Assembly: GCA_026386835.1 (NCBI GenBank)
Contig: JAPLMV010000096.1
Coordinates: 1 to 16,919, forward strand
Length of the DNA: 16,919 bases
Reading direction: 5' to 3'
Origin: Planctomycetota bacterium
Lineage (GTDB): Bacteria > Planctomycetota > Phycisphaerae > Sedimentisphaerales > Anaerobacaceae
In this document: positions 7,034 to 14,163 of the stretch, in pieces
Position numbering within the stretch: position 1 is the first letter of the stretch
Layout: each line of letters opens with the position of its first letter
Program-made: the position numbers and the translations under genes
The notes under the pieces: model-generated
Database searches by the model: none
The model's input: only the letters and a program-made list of their open reading frames with translations
What the model was told of the DNA's origin: nothing

Positions 7034-10000
7034 TTAATATCCCGCTGCGCCGCCCAATCCGCTATATCTTTTATTTGAGCCCAGCCCCATTTCCGGCACA
7101 CCCTGGGGCCATATACTAAACATTATTGCCTTGTTGTCAAGCGTTTCATCCGCTCTATACGTAATGCCCCAGCACATCCGGTGATACCGCCTTATCAGCG
7201 TTATTTCATTTTCTATGTTCTTACCGTAGTCAAAATCAAACTGTTGCGCAAAAACCAGTGTATACCGCGTGTCGATTACATAAGTAGCAGCAAACGTAAA
7301 TGCGTTTGAACCTTTCTCATCCAGAACCTCAACCCGCTTCAAATACCTGGTTCCTATATAATAACTCAAATTAGGCCACAGCAAACGAGCGAACCCGACA
7401 TTCATCTGGTCTACCGACCCGCTTTGCATATCAATGTACGCATCGCTCAAAAACGCCGTTGTATCGCTCAACCGCCAGATGTAGTCAGCCGTGAAATTAT
7501 TGCGGCTCGGCCCGAATGTCTCAATTCGCCGAAGACTCGGACTAAGACTCGGATCAAGGTCTCCGTTAAATATCTCAGGAGCTGAATAAACCCTCATTGG
7601 AACAAACGGCTTGTTCCAGATGAATCTGTTGGGTCCAGGCCCGGCATCAGAAACTTCATCCTGATGGTCGACAAACGTCGCCTCCAAATCCAGCCGCATC
7701 CAGTCGACATTTCTCTGCTGGTCCATAGACCCACGTTTTGTCTGCAAAATTTGTGCAAGACTGAAATTGAACACATCTCGCTGCTCAAAAGCAGAGGTGT
7801 TATCATTGAAAACTGCCGCCGTAAATCCAGGCTTTATGATATGCCGCAACTGGTCAACATCTAATAGTTGTGATTTCGCATTCGGATAAACCTTCCACCA
7901 CGGCTGCGGGAACACCCTTATCCCGGCTTCACCTACCCAGACCTGCTCCTTGCCTGGTTCGCCCGTCAAAGTGCCGTCAACAAGCGACCTCTGGAAACCG
8001 CTGCGGTCGTCATAACCGAATGTCCCCGCTGCATAAGGAACAACCTTAAACGGCTGTATCCGCATCGGAATATCAAGCTCGGTCCGGTGAGATGCAAAAG
8101 TATAATAATTCTCATCCATAGGTATGGAATGATCTTCACCTATCCTCTGCCTCAGTCTGCCAATCTGCGTATCGCTGTACATGGTCATCCTGTCGTCAAA
8201 AAGCGATTGTCCCGTCAAATGATACTCACCGCTCGGCAATTCTTCCAGTTCATCGGCAAAGTCATTTATCCGACCCTTGCCCAGGAACGAAAGACTCCAG
8301 TTGTCCTGGGTGCGCTTGAGATGAACATAAGTTTCCTGACTTCTGGTGTTGAATTCATTGCGATAAAAGCTTTCCAGAAAATGCTCATCCGACAGATAGC
8401 TTATCCCAGCCGTAAGCTGCCAGTTGTAAGGCATAAACTGCCTGTGTTCCCAACTGAATCTACCCCTGAGTTCATCGTCCGGCTTAAGGTCTCTTCGGCT
8501 GTCTATCCTGCCCAGCCGGTCTTCGCCGTGGTCGCTTATCAGGTAGCTTTTAATATTGCCGAAATAAGTATCCTGCTCATAATCAACTCCAACGCCGGTA
8601 CCAAAACCCCGCTTGCTGTAATAATCCACGTCAAGGGTACTGTCCGTTCCTTTCGGCTCTTTCAATCCCAGCATCCTCGCCAAAAACCACCGTGACTCAA
8701 CCGATGTCCCCATAATGCTGTCATTACCGATACGCATACTCTTAATAGGAATGTCAGGCCTCCACAGGTTGGCTCGCATAAAAGGCCAGTAGAAAACCGT
8801 CTGTTTGCCCATCTTCATACGAACATCACGCATCTCGGCGTCATAACTGCTGTCTGAAACCTTCTTCATCTCCGCATCGACCGTTGTTGTATCTGTAATT
8901 ATTATGCTTGATGCCGTAATCGAAACCTGCGGCTGATAAAATTCGTCCGTCGTTATCGTGATATTATCTGCCGCAAATTTATTTTCCGCCACCTGTCTCA
9001 TCTTAGCCGCACGAACATATATCGGAATCCCGCGAGTGGAATCAAATGTCTTCATCACCGCATTTACCGCTATCGCCTTTTTCTGATAAAAATCATAATA
9101 TAGTTCATCGGTCTTGATTGTCCTCTGTCCCTCGCTCATCACAACATCGCCAGATAGATATATCGCCTGAACAGGACTCTTTCCCATGATGCCCTGCGAC
9201 TCACCCTTTTCTTTCTCCGACATCGACCTGCTCGAATAGAAAATCACCGCATTGTCCGCCTGCATTTCCAGCAGCCGCCCCTTCTCATCCTGCTTCTGCC
9301 AAACATATAACCTGCCGATAACCGTCGCAACGTCTCGCCCGTCTTCAGTCCTCGTTGACTCCATCTTCGGCTCCGCACCGCCGACCGGTGAAAAATTAAC
9401 CGGATATATAAACTTCACTTCCTTCTTTGCAGCCGGCAATGCCTCTGCCTCAGCAGCCGCTTCTTCCTCTTCTGCTGCCGCGGCAAATTCAACTTCGTTG
9501 GCCTCCTCAACCGCCTGTGTCTGTGGCGCCGTAATCTCTTTTACCTCAACCATCTTGCCTTCTGTCGGCTTTTCTTTTTTCTTCGCAACCACGCCGCCCT
9601 TGGCGACCGTCTTCTTTGTCACCTTCTTCGCTGCTGCCTTCTTGACAGCCGCCTTTTCCGCCGGAACCTCTTCCTTAAATTCCGGCACAATCGATTCCTT
9701 CTGAACTAAAAACTTCAGTTCAACAGGTTTAACCTGCGCCTTCGCTTTTTTATAAAGTTCCCGTTCGCTCGGGTCGCCAGTTTCCATTTCGTCAGCCGTC
9801 ACAAAAACCTCACCCCTGACGGCAAACCGCACGACCTGCCCCTGCCCATTTTCAACTATCGTCTGACTCAAATCGGTGGACTTGCCCCCCCGCAATTGCT
9901 TAACAGAAATTTTACCTGTCATATATACTGTTGTGCTGTAATCCACACGGGCTCTGCCCTGAAATTCCGTTGTCTTACTCTGAAGCCACACCACCGCCTT

Positions 10001-10228
10001 GTCGCCGGAAAACTCCCACGCCCCTATCGACAGCTCGAATCCATTCTCGAATAAAAGGGTATGTTCGCAGGTACTCAACTGACTGCTCAAAAGTTTCTTG
10101 CCCGACAGGTGTAAATCCTGGCCTATGAATGCCTGCACCTTTTGGCTGTCAATAGCCGACGAATCCTTTGCCGACAGTAAAACGATCGCAGATAAAACGC
10201 CCAGAACAAATAACAGCATCCTTTGCAT
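7034..10228 (-). CDS. LptD-like outer-membrane assembly protein (OstA family)
   Basis: About 1064 residues from ATG 10226-10228. The product begins MQRMLLFVLGVLSAIVLLSA, a good signal peptide. An N-terminal OstA-like beta domain follows; then comes a Lys/Ala/Glu-rich low-complexity linker (about residues 185-270 from this ATG) and a second OstA-like stretch (about 350-450). The segment around VFYWPFMRANLWRPDIPI is the LptD junction motif (the PvfYlP region), and a long beta-barrel-like C-terminus fills the rest. LptD inserts lipopolysaccharide into the outer membrane, so the lineage probably builds an LPS-type outer leaflet. The protein is longer than the usual LptD (about 750-800), largely because of the linker. 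The frame runs upstream to a TTG at 10282, but that codon abuts a TATAAT -10 box, which argues against its use. The barrel sequence is divergent; family confidence is high, exact substrate less so. Confidence 0.85.
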   Translation of the reverse strand: MQRMLLFVLGVLSAIVLLSAKDSSAIDSQKVQAFIGQDLHLSGKKLLSSQLSTCEHTLLFENGFELSIGAWEFSGDKAVVWLQSKTTEFQGRARVDYSTTVYMTGKISVKQLRGGKSTDLSQTIVENGQGQVVRFAVRGEVFVTADEMETGDPSERELYKKAKAQVKPVELKFLVQKESIVPEFKEEVPAEKAAVKKAAAKKVTKKTVAKGGVVAKKKEKPTEGKMVEVKEITAPQTQAVEEANEVEFAAAAEEEEAAAEAEALPAAKKEVKFIYPVNFSPVGGAEPKMESTRTEDGRDVATVIGRLYVWQKQDEKGRLLEMQADNAVIFYSSRSMSEKEKGESQGIMGKSPVQAIYLSGDVVMSEGQRTIKTDELYYDFYQKKAIAVNAVMKTFDSTRGIPIYVRAAKMRQVAENKFAADNITITTDEFYQPQVSITASSIIITDTTTVDAEMKKVSDSSYDAEMRDVRMKMGKQTVFYWPFMRANLWRPDIPIKSMRIGNDSIMGTSVESRWFLARMLGLKEPKGTDSTLDVDYYSKRGFGTGVGVDYEQDTYFGNIKSYLISDHGEDRLGRIDSRRDLKPDDELRGRFSWEHRQFMPYNWQLTAGISYLSDEHFLESFYRNEFNTRSQETYVHLKRTQDNWSLSFLGKGRINDFADELEELPSGEYHLTGQSLFDDRMTMYSDTQIGRLRQRIGEDHSIPMDENYYTFASHRTELDIPMRIQPFKVVPYAAGTFGYDDRSGFQRSLVDGTLTGEPGKEQVWVGEAGIRVFPQPWWKVYPNAKSQLLDVDQLRHIIKPGFTAAVFNDNTSAFEQRDVFNFSLAQILQTKRGSMDQQRNVDWMRLDLEATFVDHQDEVSDAGPGPNRFIWNKPFVPMRVYSAPEIFNGDLDPSLSPSLRRIETFGPSRNNFTADYIWRLSDTTAFLSDAYIDMQSGSVDQMNVGFARLLWPNLSYYIGTRYLKRVEVLDEKGSNAFTFAATYVIDTRYTLVFAQQFDFDYGKNIENEITLIRRYHRMCWGITYRADETLDNKAIMFSIWPQGVPEMGLGSNKRYSGLGGAAGY

Positions 10229-10282
10229 ATTTATTTTTCCGTTATTGCATAGAAATAAGGGTTTTTGCCGATAATTTTGCAA

Positions 10283-10288
10283 ATTATA
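10283..10288 (-). promoter_or_regulatory. -10 box for the LptD-like gene
   Basis: A perfect TATAAT on the minus strand about 55 bases before the chosen ATG. No convincing -35 box is present (TTGTGG at a 19-base spacing is the best). It places transcription start near 10276, downstream of the more distal TTG codon, and so supports the ATG at 10228. Confidence 0.45.
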
Positions 10289-10321
10289 GCTGTTTGTCCG
10301 TGCAAAGCCACAAAAAATTGA

Positions 10322-10327
10322 TATAAA
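10322..10327 (+). promoter_or_regulatory. Possible -10 box giving a near-leaderless transcript
   Basis: TATAAA lies 10 bases before the ATG at 10338. If used, the transcript would begin only a few bases before the start codon, which agrees with the lack of any Shine-Dalgarno there. There is no good -35 (TTGTCC is 22 bases away), so this is weak. Confidence 0.25.
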
Positions 10328-10337
10328 TAATACGACT

Positions 10338-10610
10338 ATGAAAGAATATTCAAATTATCAAAAAAACGTAATTTCGCAATATTACCAGAACTTCGACACC
10401 CTAATGTTCCAGAAGCTCGGCGAACTGGTTACCGACCTATACCTTGCTGAGACACCCGCCAAAGCAGACAAACTCTGGCAAAGAGCACACAAGGCTATGC
10501 AAAACCTCAAAATACCGCCTGCTATCATCAACCACATTATGCAGAAAAAAAGTGTCGAGATTTTAGCCAAAAATCTCCAGGACTGGCTCGCCGGCAGCAA
10601 CAAAAAGTGA
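10338..10610 (+). CDS. Small conserved-looking protein of unknown function, 90 residues
   Basis: I do not recognise this protein. It begins MKEYSNYQKNVISQYYQNFD, has no signal peptide or membrane segment, and looks wholly helical with amphipathic stretches (FQKLGELVTDLYLAE; KADKLWQRAHKAMQNL; ILAKNLQDWLAG). It ends in NKK. Its base composition is like the core genes to its left, not the AT-rich island to its right. It is divergent from the LptD-like gene and shares that intergenic region. No ribosome-binding site is visible, so it may be read from a very short leader. A hairpin with a T-tract follows about 20 bases after the stop. A short helical adaptor or regulator is possible, but nothing in the sequence names its role. 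Confidence 0.65.
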   Translation: MKEYSNYQKNVISQYYQNFDTLMFQKLGELVTDLYLAETPAKADKLWQRAHKAMQNLKIPPAIINHIMQKKSVEILAKNLQDWLAGSNKK

Positions 10611-10630
10611 AGTGTAAAAATTCAAAATTG

Positions 10631-10656
10631 CAGACAGCTTTCGGCTGAACTTTTTT
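10631..10656 (+). terminator. Likely intrinsic terminator after the 90-residue gene
   Basis: The stem CAGC (10635-10638), loop TTTCG and GCTG (10644-10647) can be extended by AG/CT across a small internal loop. TTTTTT follows at 10651-10656. The stem is short, so strength is uncertain. Confidence 0.4.
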
Positions 10657-10703
10657 ATAAAAACCGCATTTGGCAAGATAGACAAGATTTGACATTAAAT
10701 TGC

Positions 10704-10731
10704 GTTTACTCCTTATGGGACAAGGGGTTAA
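10704..10731. repeat. Imperfect hairpin in the island boundary
   Basis: ACTCCTT (10708-10714) pairs with AAGGGGT (10722-10728) with one G-U pair and a 7-base loop. TTTA and TAAA extend the stem with a one-base bulge. There is no U-tract on either side, so it is not an obvious terminator. Confidence 0.4.
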
Positions 10732-10750
10732 AGCAAATTTTATGGTTTGC

Positions 10751-10869
10751 AAAAAGTGACAAAAACTGACACGAATTGAGCATTTTTTGACAAAAATCGT
10801 TCACTTTTTAACGCTTTTTTACACTTTTTTACAAAAAAAGTCAGGTTTTTTACACCCCCGTTAAAAAAA
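10751..10869. other. Phased A/T tracts, likely curved DNA
   Basis: Runs of five to seven A or T recur at 10751, 10761, 10783, 10792, 10805, 10815, 10825, 10833, 10846 and 10863. Within this, CTTTTTAACG and two copies of CTTTTTTACA are exact 10-base tandem units (10804-10833). A similar GTTTTTTACA lies at 10845-10854. Spacing near the DNA helical repeat is what produces intrinsic curvature. Confidence 0.45.
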
Positions 10870-11004
10870 GGCCACCTGTGTTAAACATGTTAAAATGGGA
10901 AAGACAGGAAAAAGATTTTTCACCACCAAGACCCGAAGAAATAAGACCGATAGACTTTTTTTGATGCAGAGAATATTTAAATTTTTATTCGTTTTACATA
11001 AAAA

Positions 11005-11865
11005 TCATTTCATTTTTACCCAAGGAGACAACTCTTTTGCTACATCAGACAATAATATTGCCATATTTGCATTATCTGCCTCAGAATGTTTCAAAGTATT
11101 CACCCCTAATACATAGTAGTCTTTTGTAAATAAAGGGCCGCCGCTATTACCCGGCCCCATTATTGCATCTGTCTGGATCCATTGAATGTTATCGATTTTC
11201 TTTATGGATGACACTATACCCTTAGTAATAGAAAAGTTATATCCAGTCTTCGGGAACAGGCAGAAATAATCAAATTCCCCCTTTGCGCGATATTTTTTTA
11301 TTTCAATTGAATAATTATTGATAAGAGCCTTCCAATCTAAACTTTTGGATAGTTGAAGTGAGGCCTCTGGGAATCCACAAGTATAGACTTCCATGCCATA
11401 TTCAGGACGGTCTATTATATTTCTCAAAGGCGATGAAAAATGCTTATTAATCTTTATTAAAGCAATATCTGCATATGGACATTCATGAATAATCTTGGCA
11501 AGCTTGCGATCAACGGAATTTGGGCCAAAACATATATACAACTCTCCTTCTATGATATTGGGGTCTTTTTCCGCCCGATGATATACATCTATTATATGTT
11601 TGCTCGTTATCATATAACCATTTTCGTCAACAGCGAATGAGGTGCCAAGAGAAAGCGGCAGAGTAACTTCACCTAAATTATCATCAAACAATTTTAATAT
11701 GAGAAATACCTGACCAACGTTACCCTTCAACCTGTCGACATTTAGCCGTGCATCATTTGGATTATGACTGCTTGTTTGAAAGTAAAATATACCAGTAATA
11801 ATAGCCGCAAGAACGAAGGTTTTCAAAAAGTTTAGCTTTTTTAACTTTCCCTTCACTTTGTTCAT
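11005..11865 (-). CDS. Membrane-anchored trypsin-like serine protease (last gene of the GTPase operon)
   Basis: A 286-residue protein. A Lys-rich N-terminus (MNKVKGKLKK) precedes a membrane helix at about 12-29, a signal-anchor that by the positive-inside rule places the rest in the periplasm. The chymotrypsin-fold domain spans about 47-275 and has a complete catalytic triad: His90 in TSKHIID, Asp133 in YADIALIKI and Ser241 in GPGNSGGPLF. These are the motifs of HtrA/trypsin-2 type proteases. No PDZ domain follows, so it is not a standard DegP. No ribosome site precedes ATG 11863-11865, and the start lies 104 bases inside the preceding TPR gene, so translation must be coupled or the two are fused by a frame change. 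As the only recognisable enzyme besides the GTPase, it is the likely executor of the system. Target unknown. Confidence 0.88.
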   Translation of the reverse strand: MNKVKGKLKKLNFLKTFVLAAIITGIFYFQTSSHNPNDARLNVDRLKGNVGQVFLILKLFDDNLGEVTLPLSLGTSFAVDENGYMITSKHIIDVYHRAEKDPNIIEGELYICFGPNSVDRKLAKIIHECPYADIALIKINKHFSSPLRNIIDRPEYGMEVYTCGFPEASLQLSKSLDWKALINNYSIEIKKYRAKGEFDYFCLFPKTGYNFSITKGIVSSIKKIDNIQWIQTDAIMGPGNSGGPLFTKDYYVLGVNTLKHSEADNANMAILLSDVAKELSPWVKMK

Positions 11866-12229
11866 CTAAAGTTTGTACGTTTTTGACATTCATATCGGAC
11901 ATCAGAGTTTTGAAGGTGTCATTAATATGCTTATGTATTTTTTTAGAGAGCTTTTTTTGGCCTTCTTTATTAAGTTCGTATGCCCAATTTAAGATTTCAT
12001 TACACATATCGGGTTTCAAAGTAACGGCCTGGTCAATACAGGAGAACATTATTTTGGGGTCGCTAATTGAAAATATTCGAGCTAAATAAAAATAAGCTTT
12101 TGACTGAATTTCAGGGTTACCCTGGGCCATTTCGATTAGCTGCTTTAATTGATATGAGGATTGATCGTAGTTTTTATTTTTATAATTACTTACAGCCTGG
12201 TTGAATATTGTTTCAAGATCTGAATACAT
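11762..12229 (-). CDS. TPR-like adaptor protein of the GTPase operon
   Basis: 155 residues from ATG 12227-12229. An in-frame GTG lies three codons upstream, but the AGGTGA ribosome site is placed for the ATG. Two TPR-like helix pairs are visible: about residues 4-36 (TIFNQAVSNYKNKNYDQSSY) and about 43-74 (AYFYLARIFSISDPKIMFSC, then AVTLKPD). Helical, Lys-rich sequence follows. TPRs bind partner proteins, so an adaptor role inside the system is reasonable. The last 35 codons overlap the start of the protease gene in another frame and end in a Tyr/Trp-rich run (CGYYYWYILL) that looks unlike a normal protein tail. It may be out-of-frame reading of the protease membrane anchor, in which case the true product could be a TPR-membrane-protease fusion. 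TPR assignment is by pattern only. Confidence 0.7.
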   Translation of the reverse strand: MYSDLETIFNQAVSNYKNKNYDQSSYQLKQLIEMAQGNPEIQSKAYFYLARIFSISDPKIMFSCIDQAVTLKPDMCNEILNWAYELNKEGQKKLSKKIHKHINDTFKTLMSDMNVKNVQTLDEQSEGKVKKAKLFENLRSCGYYYWYILLSNKQS

Positions 12230-12234
12230 TAAAA

Positions 12235-12240
12235 TCACCT
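12235..12240 (-). promoter_or_regulatory. Ribosome-binding site that fixes the TPR start
   Basis: AGGTGA on the minus strand contains the TGA stop of the upstream GAP1-like gene (12235-12237). It is followed 5 bases later by ATG 12229. Stop and ribosome site overlap, so the two genes are very probably translationally coupled. Confidence 0.6.
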
Positions 12241-14151
12241 CTCTGGCTTATCTTCTTTAATATCGGCTCTTATATTGTCTCCAATTTCATCCTTAGGTAA
12301 ACAATTTAGTATTTCATTTCTCTTTTCTTTGCTTATCTTCTTTATCTCATCAATTATGTTTTTAATATTTGGATTTTCATGGTAACATCGCTTTGCTTTT
12401 GCAAGATTTTTTGCGACATCGCAAAGTTTATTTGGGTCTTGTGTATTAGGGTCTTGCGTATTAGGGTCTTTAAGACATTGTCTGGCTGATTTGCATGATT
12501 CATCCGATTGTGATTTCCAGTCTTCCATTTTATTTTTATCGTCCGTACATTGATTGGAAAAGTGATTTATTTTATTTGTTAAATCTTTGGCATATCTTTG
12601 GTCTTTTTTTACAGGTGATTCGTTAGCATTGGATATAGAACTTTTCAAAGAATTTAATTCTACTTGTATATTATTGAGCTTTTCACAATAATTGGGGTCA
12701 TAGGTATTAGGTTCGCGTATTTTCCCAAGTAGTTTTTGATATTGATCATTTACACGGTTTAACAAATTAAGGCACTTCTCTTTATAGCCATTTATTTCTT
12801 GTAATGCAATTTTTATTTCAAATATTTTATCTTGCCTTGCGTTATTTTTATTCCCGTTCAAATCATCCTCTATATCTAATATTTTTTGGTACTTATTTGG
12901 ATCTGGATATGCATCGGGGTCATCTTTAATAATCTGCAATGATAAATAGCGACTATGAGCACGCTCAACATTTTTATATTTTGAATTTATATCGGAAGCA
13001 TCGTTAAACCATTTTTGTAATTCAGTCTTACACCTCAATAATAAAACGTTGTTATTATCGTGGATTAAATTTGAATCTATATCCATTATGAGTTGTTCAT
13101 ATTGGTCGAAAGAATCTTTATTTATTTTATCTGCATCTGCCAGGTTATTTTTTTCCAAAAATGCATTTGTCTGTGACACTAAATCATTTCTGACTTTTTT
13201 CTCGCTGGCCTTTTTATAGATGAATAAAGTTGCACCAGAAATAAGAATGGCCAAAAGAATAAATAGTAATACTTTATGTATTTTTAATCTGCTGCGGGAG
13301 ATTTGAATATTTTTCTTATAAACCTTTGAAGTTCCAGTGAGTGCCTGATTAATAACGGGAACATATTCCGTCTGAAATAAGCCGTCACATTTTTCAATAA
13401 ATGACCATGGCGGCTGATTATTACTACTCCATGATTTACTAATCATTTCTGCATATACAGAATCTGGTCTTATCGAATGGTTAGTAAGAATTAAACAATC
13501 CCTGATATGTGATATTTGTGCTTCTGATGATAAAGATATTAATGAAAGTTTAATTCTGTTGCTTAATGCCCGGACAGCATAAGAGAATTTTCTTTTTTCA
13601 GAATTGGGCAATAATTGATTTAGTAAAATTATAGAATCACAGTCATAGTCCGTTTCATTTACGAGTATAGTATTATTTCTGTTTGATTCGAGTATTGAGA
13701 GGAGTATAAGAGCTTTGTTTTTTGTTTGTTCAGATATGGTATAGTTAGAAATATCTGTGTTATTTATGGTTATATGTTTATCAGCCAAATTATCTGTGCC
13801 GTCCCATGACCAAAGTTCGGACATAACAAATAATGGTCTGATGTTGCATTTCAAATTATAAAGCCAATCGCTATCTTTCAAAAGGATTGTTACAAATAAC
13901 AAAGTATATCGATTATATTCATCCGGCTGTCCTTTTTTAACGCGTGTTATCGCCCATCTACCAGATTGCAGTTTTCGGCATATATACGCAGGATTAGATT
14001 CAAGACTGTCTAAATATTGCAAATTATTTGTCTGGCCAAATGAATATTGCTCTAATTCCCCCTGTTCCTGTGTGGTGACATCTTTGGAAACTGCAAGAGT
14101 GGTGTAACCTTTTCTACTTCCAAAAACATGAAAAGATAGATGTATATTCAT
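12235..14151 (-). CDS. GAP1-like membrane protein with coiled-coil, Cys- and DPN-rich tail
   Basis: A 638-residue protein without a P-loop. Residues 1-270 resemble the N-terminal region of GTPase-associated protein 1 (GAP1): FGSRKGYTTLAVS near 10-22, SGRWAITR at 63-70 followed by DEYNRYTLLFVTILL (77-91) and DSDWL, and a later PNSEKRKFSYAVRA segment (182-195). One membrane helix lies at about 293-312, with basic residues on both sides, so orientation is unclear. The C-terminal half (about 313-638) is helical and charged, with nine cysteines (374, 460, 489, 535, 553, 559, 577, 589, 617) and several DPN-type turns, including a KDPNTQDPNTQDPNK stretch at 561-575. It lies 12 bases after the GTPase gene, and GAP1 proteins are known neighbours of double-GTPases, so I infer it is the GTPase partner. 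The GAP1 match is by eye and is not certain. Confidence 0.6.
   Translation of the reverse strand: MNIHLSFHVFGSRKGYTTLAVSKDVTTQEQGELEQYSFGQTNNLQYLDSLESNPAYICRKLQSGRWAITRVKKGQPDEYNRYTLLFVTILLKDSDWLYNLKCNIRPLFVMSELWSWDGTDNLADKHITINNTDISNYTISEQTKNKALILLSILESNRNNTILVNETDYDCDSIILLNQLLPNSEKRKFSYAVRALSNRIKLSLISLSSEAQISHIRDCLILTNHSIRPDSVYAEMISKSWSSNNQPPWSFIEKCDGLFQTEYVPVINQALTGTSKVYKKNIQISRSRLKIHKVLLFILLAILISGATLFIYKKASEKKVRNDLVSQTNAFLEKNNLADADKINKDSFDQYEQLIMDIDSNLIHDNNNVLLLRCKTELQKWFNDASDINSKYKNVERAHSRYLSLQIIKDDPDAYPDPNKYQKILDIEDDLNGNKNNARQDKIFEIKIALQEINGYKEKCLNLLNRVNDQYQKLLGKIREPNTYDPNYCEKLNNIQVELNSLKSSISNANESPVKKDQRYAKDLTNKINHFSNQCTDDKNKMEDWKSQSDESCKSARQCLKDPNTQDPNTQDPNKLCDVAKNLAKAKRCYHENPNIKNIIDEIKKISKEKRNEILNCLPKDEIGDNIRADIKEDKPER
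12434..12470. repeat. 15-base tandem repeat inside the GAP1-like gene
   Basis: Two and a half units of GGGTCTTGYGTATTA (12434-12448, 12449-12463, partial 12464-12470), differing at one base. They encode repeated DPNTQ in the C-terminal tail. The near identity suggests a recent slippage duplication. Confidence 0.75.
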
Positions 14152-14163
14152 AAATGCTTAATA

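Larger units (their letters stand above)
10611..11004. other. Gene-free left boundary of the AT-rich island
   Basis: This 394-base stretch holds no convincing gene. From left to right it contains a likely terminator (10631-10656), an imperfect hairpin (10704-10731), a run of A and T tracts spaced close to the helical repeat (10751-10869), the short palindrome AACATGTT near 10885, and a stretch reading TTCACCACCAAGACCCGAAG (about 10919-10938). That last stretch resembles a motif I have seen as an intergenic repeat in other environmental genomes. The small plus-strand frame over this stretch runs into the protease gene on the other strand and is not a gene. Confidence 0.5.

Noticed and set aside
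8087..8695. Plus-strand open frame of 202 codons
   Set aside because: It lies wholly inside the LptD-like gene on the other strand and shows no recognisable domain; a shadow frame.
10855..10885. AGGTGGCCT followed by T-run as a terminator for the protease operon (minus strand)
   Set aside because: The stem would have only three base pairs with a three-base loop; too weak to claim.
10895..11116. Plus-strand frame of 73 codons reading FFTTKTRR...
   Set aside because: It overlaps the 3' end of the protease gene on the other strand, lacks a ribosome site, and its start reads a repeat-like intergenic stretch.
11834..11840. A AAA AAG slippery heptamer at the TPR/protease overlap as a classical -1 frameshift site
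   Set aside because: The heptamer is in register with the protease frame, not the TPR frame. A -1 slip would leave the protease frame and stop early, while fusion from the TPR frame needs +1.
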